Assembly (NCBI RefSeq): GCF_002837185.1
Contig: NZ_KZ477998.1
Location: forward strand, 62,001 to 126,000
Direction: 5' to 3'
DNA from: Pseudomonas fluorescens
GTDB lineage: Bacteria > Pseudomonadota > Gammaproteobacteria > Pseudomonadales > Pseudomonadaceae
Length of the DNA stretch: 64,000 nucleotides
A model generated the notes under the pieces. It did no database searches. It saw only the letters and a list, made by a program, of their open reading frames with translations, and was not told where the DNA came from. Positions 46,353 to 56,514 of this stretch are shown one piece after another (position 1 is the stretch's first letter; the number at the start of each line of letters is the position of its first letter). The translations under genes were made by a program, and so were the position numbers.

Positions 46353-46945
46353 TTCAAGCCCAAGCGCTGGCGCAGTAACGCCATGGCGCGGGCGCGGTGG
46401 CTGATCTGGTTCTTGTCGGCCGGGCTCAATTCGGCGCTGGAGACATTGCGCTCCGGCACCCAGAACAGTGGGTCGTAGCCAAAGCCATGCTCACCGCTGG
46501 CGGCATGCAGGATACGCCCGTGCCACAAGCCTTCGCACAGGATCGGCAGCGGGTCATCGGCGTGTCGCACCAGGGCCAGCACGCAGACAAACTGTGCGCC
46601 ACGCTCGGCGTCGGGCACGTCCTTGAGGGCGTCCAGCAGCTTGGCATTATTGGCCGCGTCGCCCTTGCCATCGGCATAGCGTGCCGAATAAATACCCGGC
46701 GCGCCGCCAAGGAAATCCACCGCCAGGCCCGAGTCATCCGCCAGGGCCGGCAGGCCGGAGATACGTGCGGCGTTGCGCGCCTTGAGGATGGCGTTCTCGA
46801 CGAACGACAAGCCGGTTTCTTCCGGTTCTACCTGGCTGAACTCGCCAATCGAACGCAGTTGCACGGATTCACCGAGCATGGCCTGCAGTTCCTTGAGTTT
46901 GCCGGCGTTATGGCTGGCCAGTACGAGTTGGGTAAGCTTCATCAT
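46349..46945 (-). CDS. rdgB: XTP/dITP pyrophosphatase
   Basis: A 198-residue house-cleaning enzyme that hydrolyses non-canonical purine triphosphates (ITP, XTP). Visible motifs are [11 protein letters not shown] (nucleotide binding), [22 protein letters not shown] (split across two loops) and the terminal HRARAMALL. Its ATGATG start overlaps the DUF4426 stop. Confidence 0.95.
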   Translation of the reverse strand: MMKLTQLVLASHNAGKLKELQAMLGESVQLRSIGEFSQVEPEETGLSFVENAILKARNAARISGLPALADDSGLAVDFLGGAPGIYSARYADGKGDAANNAKLLDALKDVPDAERGAQFVCVLALVRHADDPLPILCEGLWHGRILHAASGEHGFGYDPLFWVPERNVSSAELSPADKNQISHRARAMALLRQRLGLK

Positions 46946-47376
46946 TCGGCCGGGAACAGTTCTTGGTTGAATTGGAAGCCGTGGGCTTTGCCACCGGTTT
47001 CAACGTTGATGGTAAACGTCTTGTATTCCCGCTGGGTCACCGAATAGGGCGCGAGGTAGCTGATCCCGCCTTTCTCTTCGATTTGCTTGAAGGTCAGGAT
47101 CTCGCTTTTGCCGCCCAGGTCCTTGATGGTACCGGTGACCTGGGCTGCGACCGGTGTGACGCCCTTGATCACCGTCACATTGATCAAACCCTTCTCTTTG
47201 CTGCGCACTATGCCGACGTCTTGAGCGGTCTCGGGTGGCAGAAAACTGGAGGTAAAGGTGTTGTAGTGAACCGTGATATCGCCGAAATCTTTCTTGCGGT
47301 TAGCGTCGATAGCGTCCGCAGCCACGGCGTTGGCGCCCAGGCAGGCGGTCAGTAGAAAAACAGCCAGACGATTCAT
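46942..47376 (-). CDS. DUF4426 exported protein
   Basis: A 144-residue protein with a cleavable signal peptide ([20 protein letters not shown], residues 1-20) and a beta-rich remainder. It belongs to DUF4426 and is always found between metW and rdgB in Pseudomonas. Function unknown, location periplasmic. Confidence 0.88.
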   Translation of the reverse strand: MNRLAVFLLTACLGANAVAADAIDANRKKDFGDITVHYNTFTSSFLPPETAQDVGIVRSKEKGLINVTVIKGVTPVAAQVTGTIKDLGGKSEILTFKQIEEKGGISYLAPYSVTQREYKTFTINVETGGKAHGFQFNQELFPAE

Positions 47377-47397
47377 GAGCGTCCCTCTTGATAATGA

Positions 47398-48018
47398 TTA
47401 GACGGCAATCTTGTGGTCGGTCAGGCCAGGACTGCTGACCCGGTAGATACCGATTTCGCCCAACAGGTTGGGCCATAGCTTACTCGCCCAGCCGTGGCGG
47501 TGCTGTTGATCGACGGCAAGGCGGTTGATCACCTTGGCTTCACGCTCGCCACACAGGGCTTCGAAGTCTTCGAAAGTGCAAAAGTGGATGTTCGGCGTGT
47601 TGTACCAGGTGTACGGCAGGAAGTCCGACACCGGCATGCGACCCTTGGTGGCCAGGTACCAGCGGCAGCGCCAGTGACCGAAGTTGGGGAAAGTGATGAT
47701 GCATTGGCGGCCGACGCGCAGCATTTCGTCAAGGATACGGTCCGGGTAGTGCACCGCTTGCAACGCCTGGGTCATCACCACGATGTCGAAGCTGTTGCTG
47801 GCAAAGTTGCCGAGGCCCTTGTCCAGGTCCTGCTCGATCACGTTGATGCCCTTGGCCACGCACTGGGCGATGTTGTCCGGGTCGTTTTCCAGGCCGTAGC
47901 CGGTGACTTGCTTGTTGTCGCGCAGCCAGCTCAGCAACTCGCCATCGCCGCAGCCCAGGTCGAGCACGCGACTGCCGGCGGGGATCCAGTCTTGGATGAT
48001 TTCCAGGTCGGCTCTCAT
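47398..48018 (-). CDS. metW: Methionine biosynthesis protein MetW
   Basis: A 206-residue SAM-dependent methyltransferase-like protein with VLDLGCGDGELL near residue 21. In Pseudomonas it is encoded with MetX and needed for methionine synthesis, probably as an activator of MetX. ATG 48018 (MRADLEIIQDW) was chosen; an upstream in-frame ATG would add eight residues. It follows metX by 25 bases. Confidence 0.92.
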   Translation of the reverse strand: MRADLEIIQDWIPAGSRVLDLGCGDGELLSWLRDNKQVTGYGLENDPDNIAQCVAKGINVIEQDLDKGLGNFASNSFDIVVMTQALQAVHYPDRILDEMLRVGRQCIITFPNFGHWRCRWYLATKGRMPVSDFLPYTWYNTPNIHFCTFEDFEALCGEREAKVINRLAVDQQHRHGWASKLWPNLLGEIGIYRVSSPGLTDHKIAV

Positions 48019-48043
48019 GGCGTTCTCCCAAAGCGTAAGCAAT

Positions 48044-49186
48044 TCATATAAGCGCTATTCGGTTCATGTAATTGCTGAACGCCTGCAAGTAACGGGGGAT
48101 CGGAATCAGGAAGGCGTCGTGGCCCTGCGGTGCATCGATCTCCAGATAGCAGACGTCTTTCTTCGCAGCCATCAGGGCGTCCACCAGTTCGCGCGAGCGC
48201 GCCGGCGAGAAGCGCCAGTCGGTGGTGAACGACATGACGCAGAACTTGGCCGTGGCGTGCTCGAAGGTTTTCGCCAGGTCGTCGTCATGGTTCGCGGCCG
48301 GGTCGAAGTAGTCCAGCGCCTTGGTCATCAGCAGGTAGGTATTGGCGTCGAAACGCCCGGAGAACTCCTCGCCCTGATAACGCAGGTAGCTTTCCACCTG
48401 GAACTCGACGCTGTGGAAGTCGTAATTGAGCTTTTCGCTCTTGAGCCCACGGCCGAATTTTTCGCCCATGGAATCATCGGACAGGTAGGTGATGTGCCCG
48501 ACCATCCGCGCCAGCATCAGGCCGCGCTTGGGGATCACGCCGGCTTCCTGGAACGAACCACCGTGGAACTCGGGGTCGGTGAGGATGGCCTGGCGCGCCA
48601 CTTCGTTGAAGGCAATATTCTGCGCCGACAACTTGGGGGCCGAGGCGATTGCGAGGCAATGACGCACGCGATCCGGGTAGGTGATGGTCCATTGCAGGGC
48701 CTGCATGCCGCCCAGGCTGCCGCCGATCACGGCGGCCCATTGGTCGATGCCCAGCAGGTCGGCGAGGCGTGCCTGGCTGTGCACCCAGTCCTCCACGGTC
48801 AGCACCGGGAAGTCGGCGCCGAAGGGCTTGCCGGTTTCCGGGTTGAGGCTGCTGGGACCGGTGGAACCGTTGCAGCCGCCGAGGTTGTTCAGGCTGACCA
48901 CGAAGAACTTAGTGGTGTCGATGGGCTTGCCGGGGCCGATGCAGCTGTCCCACCAGCCGGGCTTGCGCTCGTCGACGCTGTGGAAGCCCGCGGCGTGATG
49001 GTGGCCGGACAAGGCGTGGCAGATCAGCACGGCGTTGCTCGCCGTGGCATTCAGTTGGCCGTAGGTTTCGTAGATCAGGTCGTAGGCTGGCAGCGAACGG
49101 CCACAGGCCAGGGCCAGCGGTTCGCTGAAGTGCGCCACTTGAGGCACGACCAGTCCAACGGAATCGGGGGGGAAGGCAGTTGGCAT
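48044..49186 (-). CDS. metXS: Homoserine O-acyltransferase (succinyl type in Pseudomonas)
   Basis: Acylates homoserine as the first dedicated step of methionine synthesis. The 380-residue alpha/beta hydrolase has the family [14 protein letters not shown] near 108, the nucleophile elbow [12 protein letters not shown] (Ser near 148), and the Asp/His pair toward the end with QGHDAF. P. aeruginosa MetX uses succinyl-CoA; the same is inferred here. Confidence 0.93.
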   Translation of the reverse strand: MPTAFPPDSVGLVVPQVAHFSEPLALACGRSLPAYDLIYETYGQLNATASNAVLICHALSGHHHAAGFHSVDERKPGWWDSCIGPGKPIDTTKFFVVSLNNLGGCNGSTGPSSLNPETGKPFGADFPVLTVEDWVHSQARLADLLGIDQWAAVIGGSLGGMQALQWTITYPDRVRHCLAIASAPKLSAQNIAFNEVARQAILTDPEFHGGSFQEAGVIPKRGLMLARMVGHITYLSDDSMGEKFGRGLKSEKLNYDFHSVEFQVESYLRYQGEEFSGRFDANTYLLMTKALDYFDPAANHDDDLAKTFEHATAKFCVMSFTTDWRFSPARSRELVDALMAAKKDVCYLEIDAPQGHDAFLIPIPRYLQAFSNYMNRIALI

Positions 49187-49276
49187 CGACCCTGCTCTCG
49201 TTTAAATGAGGCGTAAGTCTAAAGAGCGGGGGACCCAGCGGCAAGCAATGGCCTGCATCAGTAGACGGATACAAAA

Positions 49277-49366
49277 TGTGGGAGGGGGCTTGCCCCCGAT
49301 AGCAGTGGATCAGTCAGCTTATTTGTAACTGACCCACCGCAATCGGGGGCAAGCCCCCTCCCACAT
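49277..49366. repeat. REPIN, type 1
   Basis: Inverted REP pair between the co-oriented yggT and metX genes, in the space where the metX promoter should lie. Confidence 0.92.
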
Positions 49367-49379
49367 TTTTTAGCGCATT

Positions 49380-49967
49380 TCAGATAAGGCCGAACAGCTC
49401 TTTAGGCATGAACGCATAGAACGCCAAACGCGGAATCACCCAGCTCTGAATCAGTTGGATCGCGATGAACGCGAAGATCGGCGAAATATCCAGCCCGCCC
49501 AGGTTCGGGATCAGGCGACGGAATGGCGCCAATACGGGCTCGGTGATCTGATACACCAGCTCGGCACCCGGACTGCGGCTGCCCGGTGCGACCCAGGAAA
49601 GGATCACGCTGATGATCATCGACCAGAAGATGATCTTCAAAAACAGCGAGAAAATGCCAATCAGCGCCCATGGCAGCAGCAGCACCGTGAAGGCCTGGTA
49701 GCCGTTGAGCATCAGGATCACCACAAACAGCAGGATCTGCAACAGCAGTGCCAGTACCAGCGACGACATGTCCAGCCCGAACAGGCTCGGGATCACCCGG
49801 CGCAGCGGCTTGAGCAGGGGTTGGGTGGCCTTGACCACGAACTGGCACAGCGGGTTGTAGAAGTTCGCCCGCACCAGTTGCAGGATAAAGCGCATCAGCA
49901 CGATCAGCAGGTACAGGCTGCCCAGGGTCTGGATGATGAAGACGGCAGCGTCATTGATTCCGAGCAT
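49380..49967 (-). CDS. YggT-family membrane protein
   Basis: A 195-residue protein with two YggT repeats, each with a pair of membrane segments and a PLLKPLRRVIPSLFGLDMS or PVLAPFRRLIPNLGGLDIS loop. Function unknown; the family is linked to osmotic stress and membrane insertion. It follows proC by 25 bases. Confidence 0.92.
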   Translation of the reverse strand: MLGINDAAVFIIQTLGSLYLLIVLMRFILQLVRANFYNPLCQFVVKATQPLLKPLRRVIPSLFGLDMSSLVLALLLQILLFVVILMLNGYQAFTVLLLPWALIGIFSLFLKIIFWSMIISVILSWVAPGSRSPGAELVYQITEPVLAPFRRLIPNLGGLDISPIFAFIAIQLIQSWVIPRLAFYAFMPKELFGLI

Positions 49968-49992
49968 GTTTGATTACCTTGGTAAGGGACGA

Positions 49993-50811
49993 CTATTTGC
50001 CCAGTTGTTCGGCCATTTCGGCTGAACGATGTGCCGCGGCACCCAGTGCTTTTTCCACCAGGGCTTCAAAGCCCCCGGCCTGGAACGATTCGATGGCGGC
50101 GTGTGTGGTGCCGCCCGGGGACGTTACCCGACGGCGCAGTTCAGCCGCATCCACGTCGCTGGACACCGCCATCTTCGCGGCGCCCAGGGCGGTCTGCTCG
50201 GCCAGTTGCTCGGCAACGTCGGCGGGCAGGCCCAGTTTCACGCCGGCGGCGGTCATGGCTTCGATCAACAGAAAAAAGTACGCCGGACCGCTGCCGGAAA
50301 CGGCGGTGACCGCGTCCAGTTGCTGCTCATGCTCCAGCCACAGAGCGATGCCCACGGCGGATAACAGTTGCTGGGCTTGATCACGCTGCGCGGCGCTGAC
50401 GTCGGCGGTGGCGTACAAACCGCTCACGCCCTGGCGCAACAACGACGGAGTATTCGGCATGCAGCGTACGATCGGCTGGGCGCCGAGCCAGTTGTTCATG
50501 CTGGCGCAGGTGATACCGGCAGCGATGGACACCACCAGTTGATGGGCCTGCAGGCTCGGGCGCAAGCTTTCGCACACGGCTTTCATGGCCTGGGGCTTGA
50601 CCGCCAGCAGGATCACGTCGACGCCTTCGATGGCCTCGGCGTTGTCGGCAAAGGTTTCAATGCCGTGTTCGGCGCTGACACGGGCACGGGTCTCGGCGCC
50701 CGGGTCGCTGGCGCGAATCTGCGCAGCTTCCAGGCCCTTGGCCCGCAGGCCGCCGATCAGGCTGGCCGCCATGTTACCGGCGCCGATAAAGGCAATACGC
50801 ATGTCTTTCAT
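49993..50811 (-). CDS. proC: Pyrroline-5-carboxylate reductase
   Basis: Last step of proline synthesis. The 272-residue enzyme has the NADPH motif FIGAGNMAASLIGG (near 10), the catalytic-domain ITAVSGSGPAYFF and the C-terminal RVTSPGGTTHAAI. AAGGACC precedes ATG 50811; an in-frame ATG three codons later is possible. Confidence 0.96.
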   Translation of the reverse strand: MKDMRIAFIGAGNMAASLIGGLRAKGLEAAQIRASDPGAETRARVSAEHGIETFADNAEAIEGVDVILLAVKPQAMKAVCESLRPSLQAHQLVVSIAAGITCASMNNWLGAQPIVRCMPNTPSLLRQGVSGLYATADVSAAQRDQAQQLLSAVGIALWLEHEQQLDAVTAVSGSGPAYFFLLIEAMTAAGVKLGLPADVAEQLAEQTALGAAKMAVSSDVDAAELRRRVTSPGGTTHAAIESFQAGGFEALVEKALGAAAHRSAEMAEQLGK

Positions 50812-50844
50812 GACAGGTCCTTAGCTAAATGAACGTCAGCCATT

Positions 50845-51531
50845 TCACGGCTGGCCGTAGTCACGGGCACCAAACAGCGCGGTACCGATCCGCACCCAGG
50901 TGGCGCCTTGAGCGATGGCCGACTCGAGGTCGTGGCTCATGCCCATGGAAAGTGTGTCGAGCGCCAGGGCCAGGCTGCCTTGCAGCTCGCGCACCGCGGC
51001 GAACGCTGCATCTTGCGCAGCGCGATCTTCAGTCGGTTCGGGGATCGCCATCAAGCCCCGCAGCTTCAGGCGCGGCAGGGCGCTGATGGCGTTGGCCAGG
51101 GCCGGCAGGTCGGCGGGCGTACAGCCGGACTTGCTGGCTTCGCCACTGACGTTGACCTGGATGCAGATATTCAGCGCAGGCAGGTCGACAGGGCGTTGTT
51201 CGGACAGGCGTTGTGCGATTTTCAGGCGGTCCACGGAATGCACCCAGGCGAAGTTCTCGGCGATCGCGCGAGTCTTGTTCGATTGAATGGGGCCGATGAA
51301 GTGCCAACTCAAGGGCAGGTCGGATAATTGCGCCTGTTTGCCCAAGGCTTCCTGCAGGTAGTTTTCACCAAAATCATGCATCCCTGCGGCATAGGCTTCG
51401 CGTACGGCTTGCGCCGGTTTGGTCTTGCTCACCGCCAGCAGGTGGATGCCGCTTGCGTCACGCTGCACGGCGTCGGCGGCGGCGCGGATGCGCTGGCTAA
51501 CCAAGCCGATGTTGTCTGCTATCGTCGACAT
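50845..51531 (-). CDS. yggS: YggS-family pyridoxal-phosphate homeostasis protein
   Basis: A 228-residue single-domain PLP-binding barrel. The PLP lysine is in LLAVSKTKPAQAV (near 36), and WHFIGPIQSNKTRAI and the phosphate-binding LSMGMSHDLESAI are present. It controls free PLP levels. It is divergent from pilT and upstream of proC. Confidence 0.94.
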   Translation of the reverse strand: MSTIADNIGLVSQRIRAAADAVQRDASGIHLLAVSKTKPAQAVREAYAAGMHDFGENYLQEALGKQAQLSDLPLSWHFIGPIQSNKTRAIAENFAWVHSVDRLKIAQRLSEQRPVDLPALNICIQVNVSGEASKSGCTPADLPALANAISALPRLKLRGLMAIPEPTEDRAAQDAAFAAVRELQGSLALALDTLSMGMSHDLESAIAQGATWVRIGTALFGARDYGQP

Positions 51532-51588
51532 TCAAGTTGCGCCCGTGGATATGGAGTCCGCGGCATTCTACTGGAAATGGAAAGCCCT

Positions 51589-52623
51589 ATGGATATCACT
51601 GAATTACTGACTGCCAGCGTGCGCCGTGGCGCTTCCGACCTGCATCTGTCGGCCGGCCTTGCGCCGATGTTGCGCATCGATGGCGAGGTCTGGCCGCTGG
51701 ATTGCCCGGTGTTGGCCGGGTCGCAGGTAGCGGATTTATTGAGCCCTTTGCTCAACCAGTACCAACAAAAGGATTTCGAAACATCTCTTGAAACAGACTT
51801 TGCCTTCGAGCTGCCCGGCGTGGCGCGCTTTCGCGTGAATGTGTTCCAGCAGGAGCGGGGAGTGGGGGCGGTGTTTCGCACTATTCCCAGCGACATCCAG
51901 AGCCTGGAAAGCCTTGGCCTGGGCGAGGTATTCCAGCGTATCGCGCAGCTGCCGCGCGGCCTGGTGCTGGTGACCGGGCCCACCGGCTCAGGCAAGTCCA
52001 CCACCTTGGCGGCGATGATCGATTATCTGAATCGGCATCGACGCCAGCACATTCTCACGCTGGAAGACCCCATCGAGTTTATCCACAGGCCGAAAATGGC
52101 GCTGATCAACCAGCGCCAGGTGCATCGCGATACCCACAGCTTCTCGGTGGCGCTGCGCTCGGCATTGCGCGAAGACCCGGACGTGATCCTGGTGGGCGAA
52201 CTCCGTGACCTGGAAACCATCCGCCTGGCGCTGACGGCCGCTGAGACGGGGCATCTGGTGTTTGGCACCTTGCACACCACCTCGGCGGCAAAGACGGTAG
52301 ACCGGCTGGTGGACGTGTTCCCGGCCGGGGAAAAGGCCATGGTCCGCTCGATGCTGTCGGAGTCGCTGCAGGCGGTGGTCTCTCAGTTGCTGGTCAGGAA
52401 GATCGGCGGCGGACGTGTCGCGGCTCACGAAATCATGCTGAGCACGCCGGCTATTCGTAATCTGATCCGCGAAGACAAAGTGGCGCAGATGGTCTCGGCG
52501 ATCCAGACCGGCGGGGCGTTGGGGATGCAAACGCTGGATATGCGCTTGAAGGCGCTGGTGAACGAGGGGGTAATCAGCCCAGAGGAGGCGCGGGAGAAGG
52601 CGAGGGTGCCGGCAGATATATAG
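51589..52623 (+). CDS. pilT: Type IV pilus retraction ATPase PilT
   Basis: A 344-residue hexameric ATPase that retracts type IV pili. GASDLHLSAGL opens the N-terminal domain. Walker A GPTGSGKST is near 137, the Asp box EDPIEF near 160, Walker B LREDPDVILVGELRD near 193 and the His box TGHLVFGTLHT near 220. The retraction motif AIRNLI is near 285. ATG 51589 matches the family start MDITELL. In P. aeruginosa pilU follows directly; here a REPIN and a convergent peptidase gene follow instead. Confidence 0.95.
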   Translation: MDITELLTASVRRGASDLHLSAGLAPMLRIDGEVWPLDCPVLAGSQVADLLSPLLNQYQQKDFETSLETDFAFELPGVARFRVNVFQQERGVGAVFRTIPSDIQSLESLGLGEVFQRIAQLPRGLVLVTGPTGSGKSTTLAAMIDYLNRHRRQHILTLEDPIEFIHRPKMALINQRQVHRDTHSFSVALRSALREDPDVILVGELRDLETIRLALTAAETGHLVFGTLHTTSAAKTVDRLVDVFPAGEKAMVRSMLSESLQAVVSQLLVRKIGGGRVAAHEIMLSTPAIRNLIREDKVAQMVSAIQTGGALGMQTLDMRLKALVNEGVISPEEAREKARVPADI

Positions 52624-52647
52624 CTCGCAAGACCAACACAAAACAAA

Positions 52648-52737
52648 TGTGGGAGGGGGCTTGCCCCCGATAGCGGTGTATCAGCCAATGAATCTGTTGA
52701 CTGATACTCTGCCATCGGGGGCAAGCCCCCTCCCACA
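52648..52737. repeat. REPIN, type 1
   Basis: Inverted REP pair between convergent pilT and the NlpC/P60 gene, at the place where pilU is expected. Confidence 0.92.
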
Positions 52738-52759
52738 TTTACTGCATTTGAGCCTGGGA

Positions 52760-53398
52760 TCAGCGCTGCACGATCCGCAGGGTGTTGTTCTGCTCTTTGG
52801 GCAGCACCCGCTTGGCGATCACATAGTTCTTGTCCCAGAACGGCTTTTTCAGTGTATCGATGCTCACCGACTTGCCACGACGCGGCGCGTGGATAAAGCG
52901 GTCGTTACCCAGATAGATGGCAACGTGGTTGACCTGGCGGCTCTTGAGCTTGAAGAACAGCAAATCGCCCGGCTTCAGGTCTTTGCGATCGACTTTCAAG
53001 CCGTGGCCGGCCGCCATGGCGTTGGACGTACGCGGTAAATCCACCGCCTTGACGTCGTTGAATGCATATTTTACCAGGCCGCTGCAGTCGAACCCTTTAC
53101 TTGGGCTGCTGCCGCCCCAACGATAAGGAGTACCGAGCACGTTCACGGCGCGGCTGAGGACATTGCTGCTCTGCTTGGTGTTCACGCCCAGCTGGGTGGA
53201 AAGCACTTTGCCGTGGGCCTTGCTCAGTTGAGTCGGGCGGCTGACGGTGGGCTTTGCCGATTTGGCGGTGCTGGGCGTGCTATGAACTTTGGGAGTAAAA
53301 CCGTTAACGTTTGGAAGACGTTGCTCACGATTGGTGGCGTGGGCGGCCAGTGGCATTAATAGGCAAATGGTTAGCCATGTCTTGATAAATGGTCGCAT
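52760..53398 (-). CDS. C40-family NlpC/P60 peptidoglycan endopeptidase
   Basis: A 212-residue exported peptidase. The signal peptide is MRPFIKTWLTICLLMPL-AAHA, which decides ATG 53398 over longer starts. A basic linker of about 60 residues precedes the NlpC/P60 domain with the catalytic Cys in KGFDCSGLVKYAF, the His in VNHVAIYLG and a further polar residue in RFIHAP. It likely cleaves the D-Glu-diaminopimelate bond. The 249 bases upstream, toward the TM2 gene, hold no gene. Confidence 0.88.
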   Translation of the reverse strand: MRPFIKTWLTICLLMPLAAHATNREQRLPNVNGFTPKVHSTPSTAKSAKPTVSRPTQLSKAHGKVLSTQLGVNTKQSSNVLSRAVNVLGTPYRWGGSSPSKGFDCSGLVKYAFNDVKAVDLPRTSNAMAAGHGLKVDRKDLKPGDLLFFKLKSRQVNHVAIYLGNDRFIHAPRRGKSVSIDTLKKPFWDKNYVIAKRVLPKEQNNTLRIVQR

Positions 53399-53647
53399 TA
53401 GGCGTGGCTCATATGGGTTTGCGCGCAACTTTATAACAGCTTTTTGTGCTGTTCTCAGGCCGTTTGTCGACTGAACCTTGGGGTCAAATTCGGAAAAAAC
53501 GCGACGATTAGCCGCAATTGTCCTACACAAGTCAGGTGGCATAAGGGTTTGAGGGCAGAACGATACCATTTACCGTGCGTCGGGCGCCCGTAAAAAAGTC
53601 ACAAAAAAAATGAACAAATTTATCTATTGAGTGAAAAGAGGTCCTTC

Positions 53648-54076
53648 ATGAACACCTATCAACAGGTTGCTTCGCAGCAAGACACCCACAGCAAGGTGAT
53701 CGGTTACCTGCTATGGATTTTCGGTTTCACCGGAGCGCATCGCTTCTATTACGGCAAGCCGGTCACCGGGACGATCTGGTTTTTCACCTTCGGCCTGCTG
53801 GGTATTGGCTGGCTGATCGACCTGTTCCTGATCCCGGCGATGGACCGTGAAGCCGACCTGCGTTTTACCGCCGGGCCCATCGAATACAACGTGGCCTGGA
53901 TTCTGTTGGCGTTCCTGGGTGTGTTCGGCGTGCACCGGATGTACCAGGGCAAATGGATCACCGGCCTGATCTACCTGCTGACCGGCGGCTTGTTCCTGAT
54001 TGGGGTGCTGTACGACTTCTGGACGTTGAACAGCCAGGTTTCGATCCGCAACGCCGAGCGCAATGGCGGACGCTGA
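53648..54076 (+). CDS. TM2-domain membrane protein
   Basis: A 142-residue protein with two TM2 units. Each has a short polar entry and a hairpin of two segments: GAHRFYYGKPVTGTIWFF and GVHRMYQGKWITGLIYLL carry the family's G-x-HR-x-Y-x-G motif. ATG 53648 has AGAGG upstream. Function unknown. Confidence 0.88.
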   Translation: MNTYQQVASQQDTHSKVIGYLLWIFGFTGAHRFYYGKPVTGTIWFFTFGLLGIGWLIDLFLIPAMDREADLRFTAGPIEYNVAWILLAFLGVFGVHRMYQGKWITGLIYLLTGGLFLIGVLYDFWTLNSQVSIRNAERNGGR

Positions 54077-54101
54077 TCTCTCGGCCACATAGAGAACCAC
54101 A

Positions 54102-54192
54102 TGTGGGAAGGGGCTTGCCCCCGATTGCAGTGTGTCAGCCAATAGATTTGGTAGCTGACACTCCGCCATCGGGGGCAAGCCCCCTCCCACAT
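54102..54192. repeat. REPIN, type 1
   Basis: Inverted REP pair between the convergent TM2 and pyrC' genes. Confidence 0.92.
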
Positions 54193-54217
54193 TTACTGTG
54201 CCCACTTGAGAGCTGTC

Positions 54218-55489
54218 TCAAGCCTGGTAGCTGATCCGCCCATCCACCAGTGTGTAGCGCACCGTGGCCGGCAGGCTGTGGCCGATGAACGGGCAGTTTT
54301 CGCCTTTGGACAGCCAGTGTTCCCCGGCCACCGTGGAGCTCGCCGGGTCAAACAGCACCAGGTCCGCCGCCGAACCCACCGTCAACTTACCCGCCGGCAG
54401 GCGTAAGGCCTCGGCCGGGCCCGCGCTCAGACGGGCCAACAGCGTAGGCAGGTCCAGCAGGCCATCCTCCACCAAGGTCATTGCCAACGGCAGCAGCAAC
54501 TCGACACTGCTGATGCCTGGCTCGGTGGCACCAAACGGCGCCAGCTTGGCATCGCGCTCGTGGGGCTGGTGGTGGCTGGAGATCGCCGAGACCACGCCTG
54601 ACTTCACCGCCGCACGCAAACCCTCACGATCGGCCAGGGTACGCAGCGGCGGTTGCACGTGGTAGAGGCTGGAGAAGTCGATCAGCGCCTCATCGGTCAG
54701 GATCAACTGGTACAGCGCCACGTCCGCCGTCACCGGCAAGCCACGGGCCTGGGCCTGGGCGATCAGGGCGACGCCGCGGGCGCTGGTCAACTGGCTGAAA
54801 TGCGCGCGTACGCCGCTTTGTTCCACCAGCAACAGGTCACGGGCCAGGGCCACGGTTTCTGCGGTTTCCGGGATGCCCGGCAAGCCGAGGAAGCTGGCCA
54901 CCGCGCCTTCATGGGCCAGGCCGCCTTCAGCCAGGTCGCGGTCCTGGGAATGAAAGATCACCGTCAGGTCGAACGTGGCCGCGTATTCCAGGGCCCGGCA
55001 CAGGGTGCGCGTGCTGCGAAAGCTCTCCAGGCCGTTGCTGAACGCCACGCAACCGGCGTCGCGCAAGGCGATCAGTTCAGCCAGTTGCTCGCCCTCCAGG
55101 CCTTTGCTCAGCGCGCCCACAGGGTACACTTTGCAGTTGCCCGCTTCACGGGCGCGGTCGAGGATCAGCTCGGTGACCGCCGAGGTGTCCAGGACCGGCT
55201 TGGTGTTGGGCGGGCAGCACAGGCTGGTTACGCCACCGGCGGCGGCGGCGCGGGTTTCGCTGGTGATGTTGCCTTTGCGGCTGTAGCCCGGCTCGCGCAG
55301 GGCGACGTTGAGGTCCACCAGCCCAGGCGCTGCGATCAGGCCTTTGGCGTCGATGCTTTCGACTGCGCTGAAGCCTGCGGGCGCGGCACCGATGGCGATA
55401 ATCTTGCCGGCGTCCAGGTGAAGGTCGGTAACGTGATCCAGGCCGCTGGCCGGATCGATGACTCGGGCGCCGAGAATGCTGAGCTTCAC
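54218..55489 (-). CDS. pyrC': Inactive dihydroorotase homologue, ATCase partner subunit
   Basis: A 423-residue amidohydrolase-fold protein. In active dihydroorotases the first metal motif is HxH before REPG. Here it reads [11 protein letters not shown], with both histidines missing. Known Pseudomonas PyrC' is such a dead homologue that holds the PyrB dodecamer together. Its ATG overlaps the pyrB stop by four bases, so the subunits are translated together. A functional dihydroorotase must be encoded elsewhere. Confidence 0.93.
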   Translation of the reverse strand: MKLSILGARVIDPASGLDHVTDLHLDAGKIIAIGAAPAGFSAVESIDAKGLIAAPGLVDLNVALREPGYSRKGNITSETRAAAAGGVTSLCCPPNTKPVLDTSAVTELILDRAREAGNCKVYPVGALSKGLEGEQLAELIALRDAGCVAFSNGLESFRSTRTLCRALEYAATFDLTVIFHSQDRDLAEGGLAHEGAVASFLGLPGIPETAETVALARDLLLVEQSGVRAHFSQLTSARGVALIAQAQARGLPVTADVALYQLILTDEALIDFSSLYHVQPPLRTLADREGLRAAVKSGVVSAISSHHQPHERDAKLAPFGATEPGISSVELLLPLAMTLVEDGLLDLPTLLARLSAGPAEALRLPAGKLTVGSAADLVLFDPASSTVAGEHWLSKGENCPFIGHSLPATVRYTLVDGRISYQA

Positions 55490-56490
55490 TGGGCGTTCTC
55501 CTGCTCGAATTGACGTTGCGCGGTTTGCCCGCTCATGGCCATGGACAGCACGGCCATGCGGATGGCGATGCCGTAGGTCACCTGGTTGAGAATCACCGAC
55601 TGCGGGCCGTCGGCCACCGCCGATTCGATTTCCACCCCTCGGTTGATCGGGCCCGGGTGCATCACGATTGCATCCGGCTTGGCGCCGGCCAGGCGCGCGG
55701 TGGTCAGGCCGAACAGGCGGTAGAACTCGCCCTCGCTGGGCAGCAGGCCACCCGCCATGCGTTCGCGTTGCAGGCGCAGCATGATCACCACGTCCACATC
55801 CTTGAGGCCTTCGGCCATGTTGGTATAGACCTTCACGCCGTACTGCTCGATGCCGATGGGCAGCAGCGTTTTCGGGGCGATCACACGAATGTCCGGGCAG
55901 CCCAGGGTTTTCAGGGCCAGCATGTTCGAGCGCGCGACCCGCGAGTGCAGGATGTCACCGACAATGGCCACCGAGAGGTTTTCAAAGCCGCCCTTGTGCC
56001 GACGGATGGTGAGCATGTCGAGCATGCCCTGGGTCGGGTGGGCGTGGCGGCCGTCGCCGCCATTAATGATCGCCACATTCGGGCACACGTGTTCGGCGAT
56101 GAAATGCGCGGCGCCGGAGTCTCCGTGGCGGACCACGAACATGTCGGCGGCCATGGCCTCCAGGTTGCGCAGGGTGTCGAGCAGGGTTTCGCCCTTGCTG
56201 GCCGACGAGGTGGACACGTTCAGCGTGATCACGTCGGCCGACAGCCGCTGCGCCGCCAGTTCAAAGGTGGTGCGGGTGCGCGTGGAGTTCTCGAAGAACA
56301 CGTTGCAGATGGTCTTGCCGCGCAGCAGCGGGACCTTCTTCACCGCCCGGCCACCGACTTCGAGGAACGAGTCGGCGGTGTCGAGGATTTCGGTGAGCAG
56401 TTCGCGGGGCAAACCATCGAGGGACAGGAAGTGTTGCAACTGGCCCTGAGCATTGAGCTGCAGCGGGCGCTTGGCATCTAGAGGCGTCAT
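55486..56490 (-). CDS. pyrB: Aspartate carbamoyltransferase catalytic subunit
   Basis: Condenses carbamoyl phosphate and aspartate in pyrimidine synthesis. The 334-residue enzyme has the carbamoyl-phosphate motif [15 protein letters not shown] (near 65), [12 protein letters not shown] (near 147) and the aspartate-loop [10 protein letters not shown] (near 275). The N-terminal extension before the core is typical of Pseudomonas enzymes and binds nucleotide effectors. It lies between pyrR and pyrC'. Confidence 0.96.
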   Translation of the reverse strand: MTPLDAKRPLQLNAQGQLQHFLSLDGLPRELLTEILDTADSFLEVGGRAVKKVPLLRGKTICNVFFENSTRTRTTFELAAQRLSADVITLNVSTSSASKGETLLDTLRNLEAMAADMFVVRHGDSGAAHFIAEHVCPNVAIINGGDGRHAHPTQGMLDMLTIRRHKGGFENLSVAIVGDILHSRVARSNMLALKTLGCPDIRVIAPKTLLPIGIEQYGVKVYTNMAEGLKDVDVVIMLRLQRERMAGGLLPSEGEFYRLFGLTTARLAGAKPDAIVMHPGPINRGVEIESAVADGPQSVILNQVTYGIAIRMAVLSMAMSGQTAQRQFEQENAQ

Positions 56491-56514
56491 CGCGGGGACT
56501 CTTTACAAGGCGGT

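Noticed and set aside
32521-54192. Regularly recurring palindromes read as a CRISPR array
   Set aside because: The units are inverted pairs scattered one per intergenic gap, without short regular spacers, and no cas genes are present. They are REPINs.
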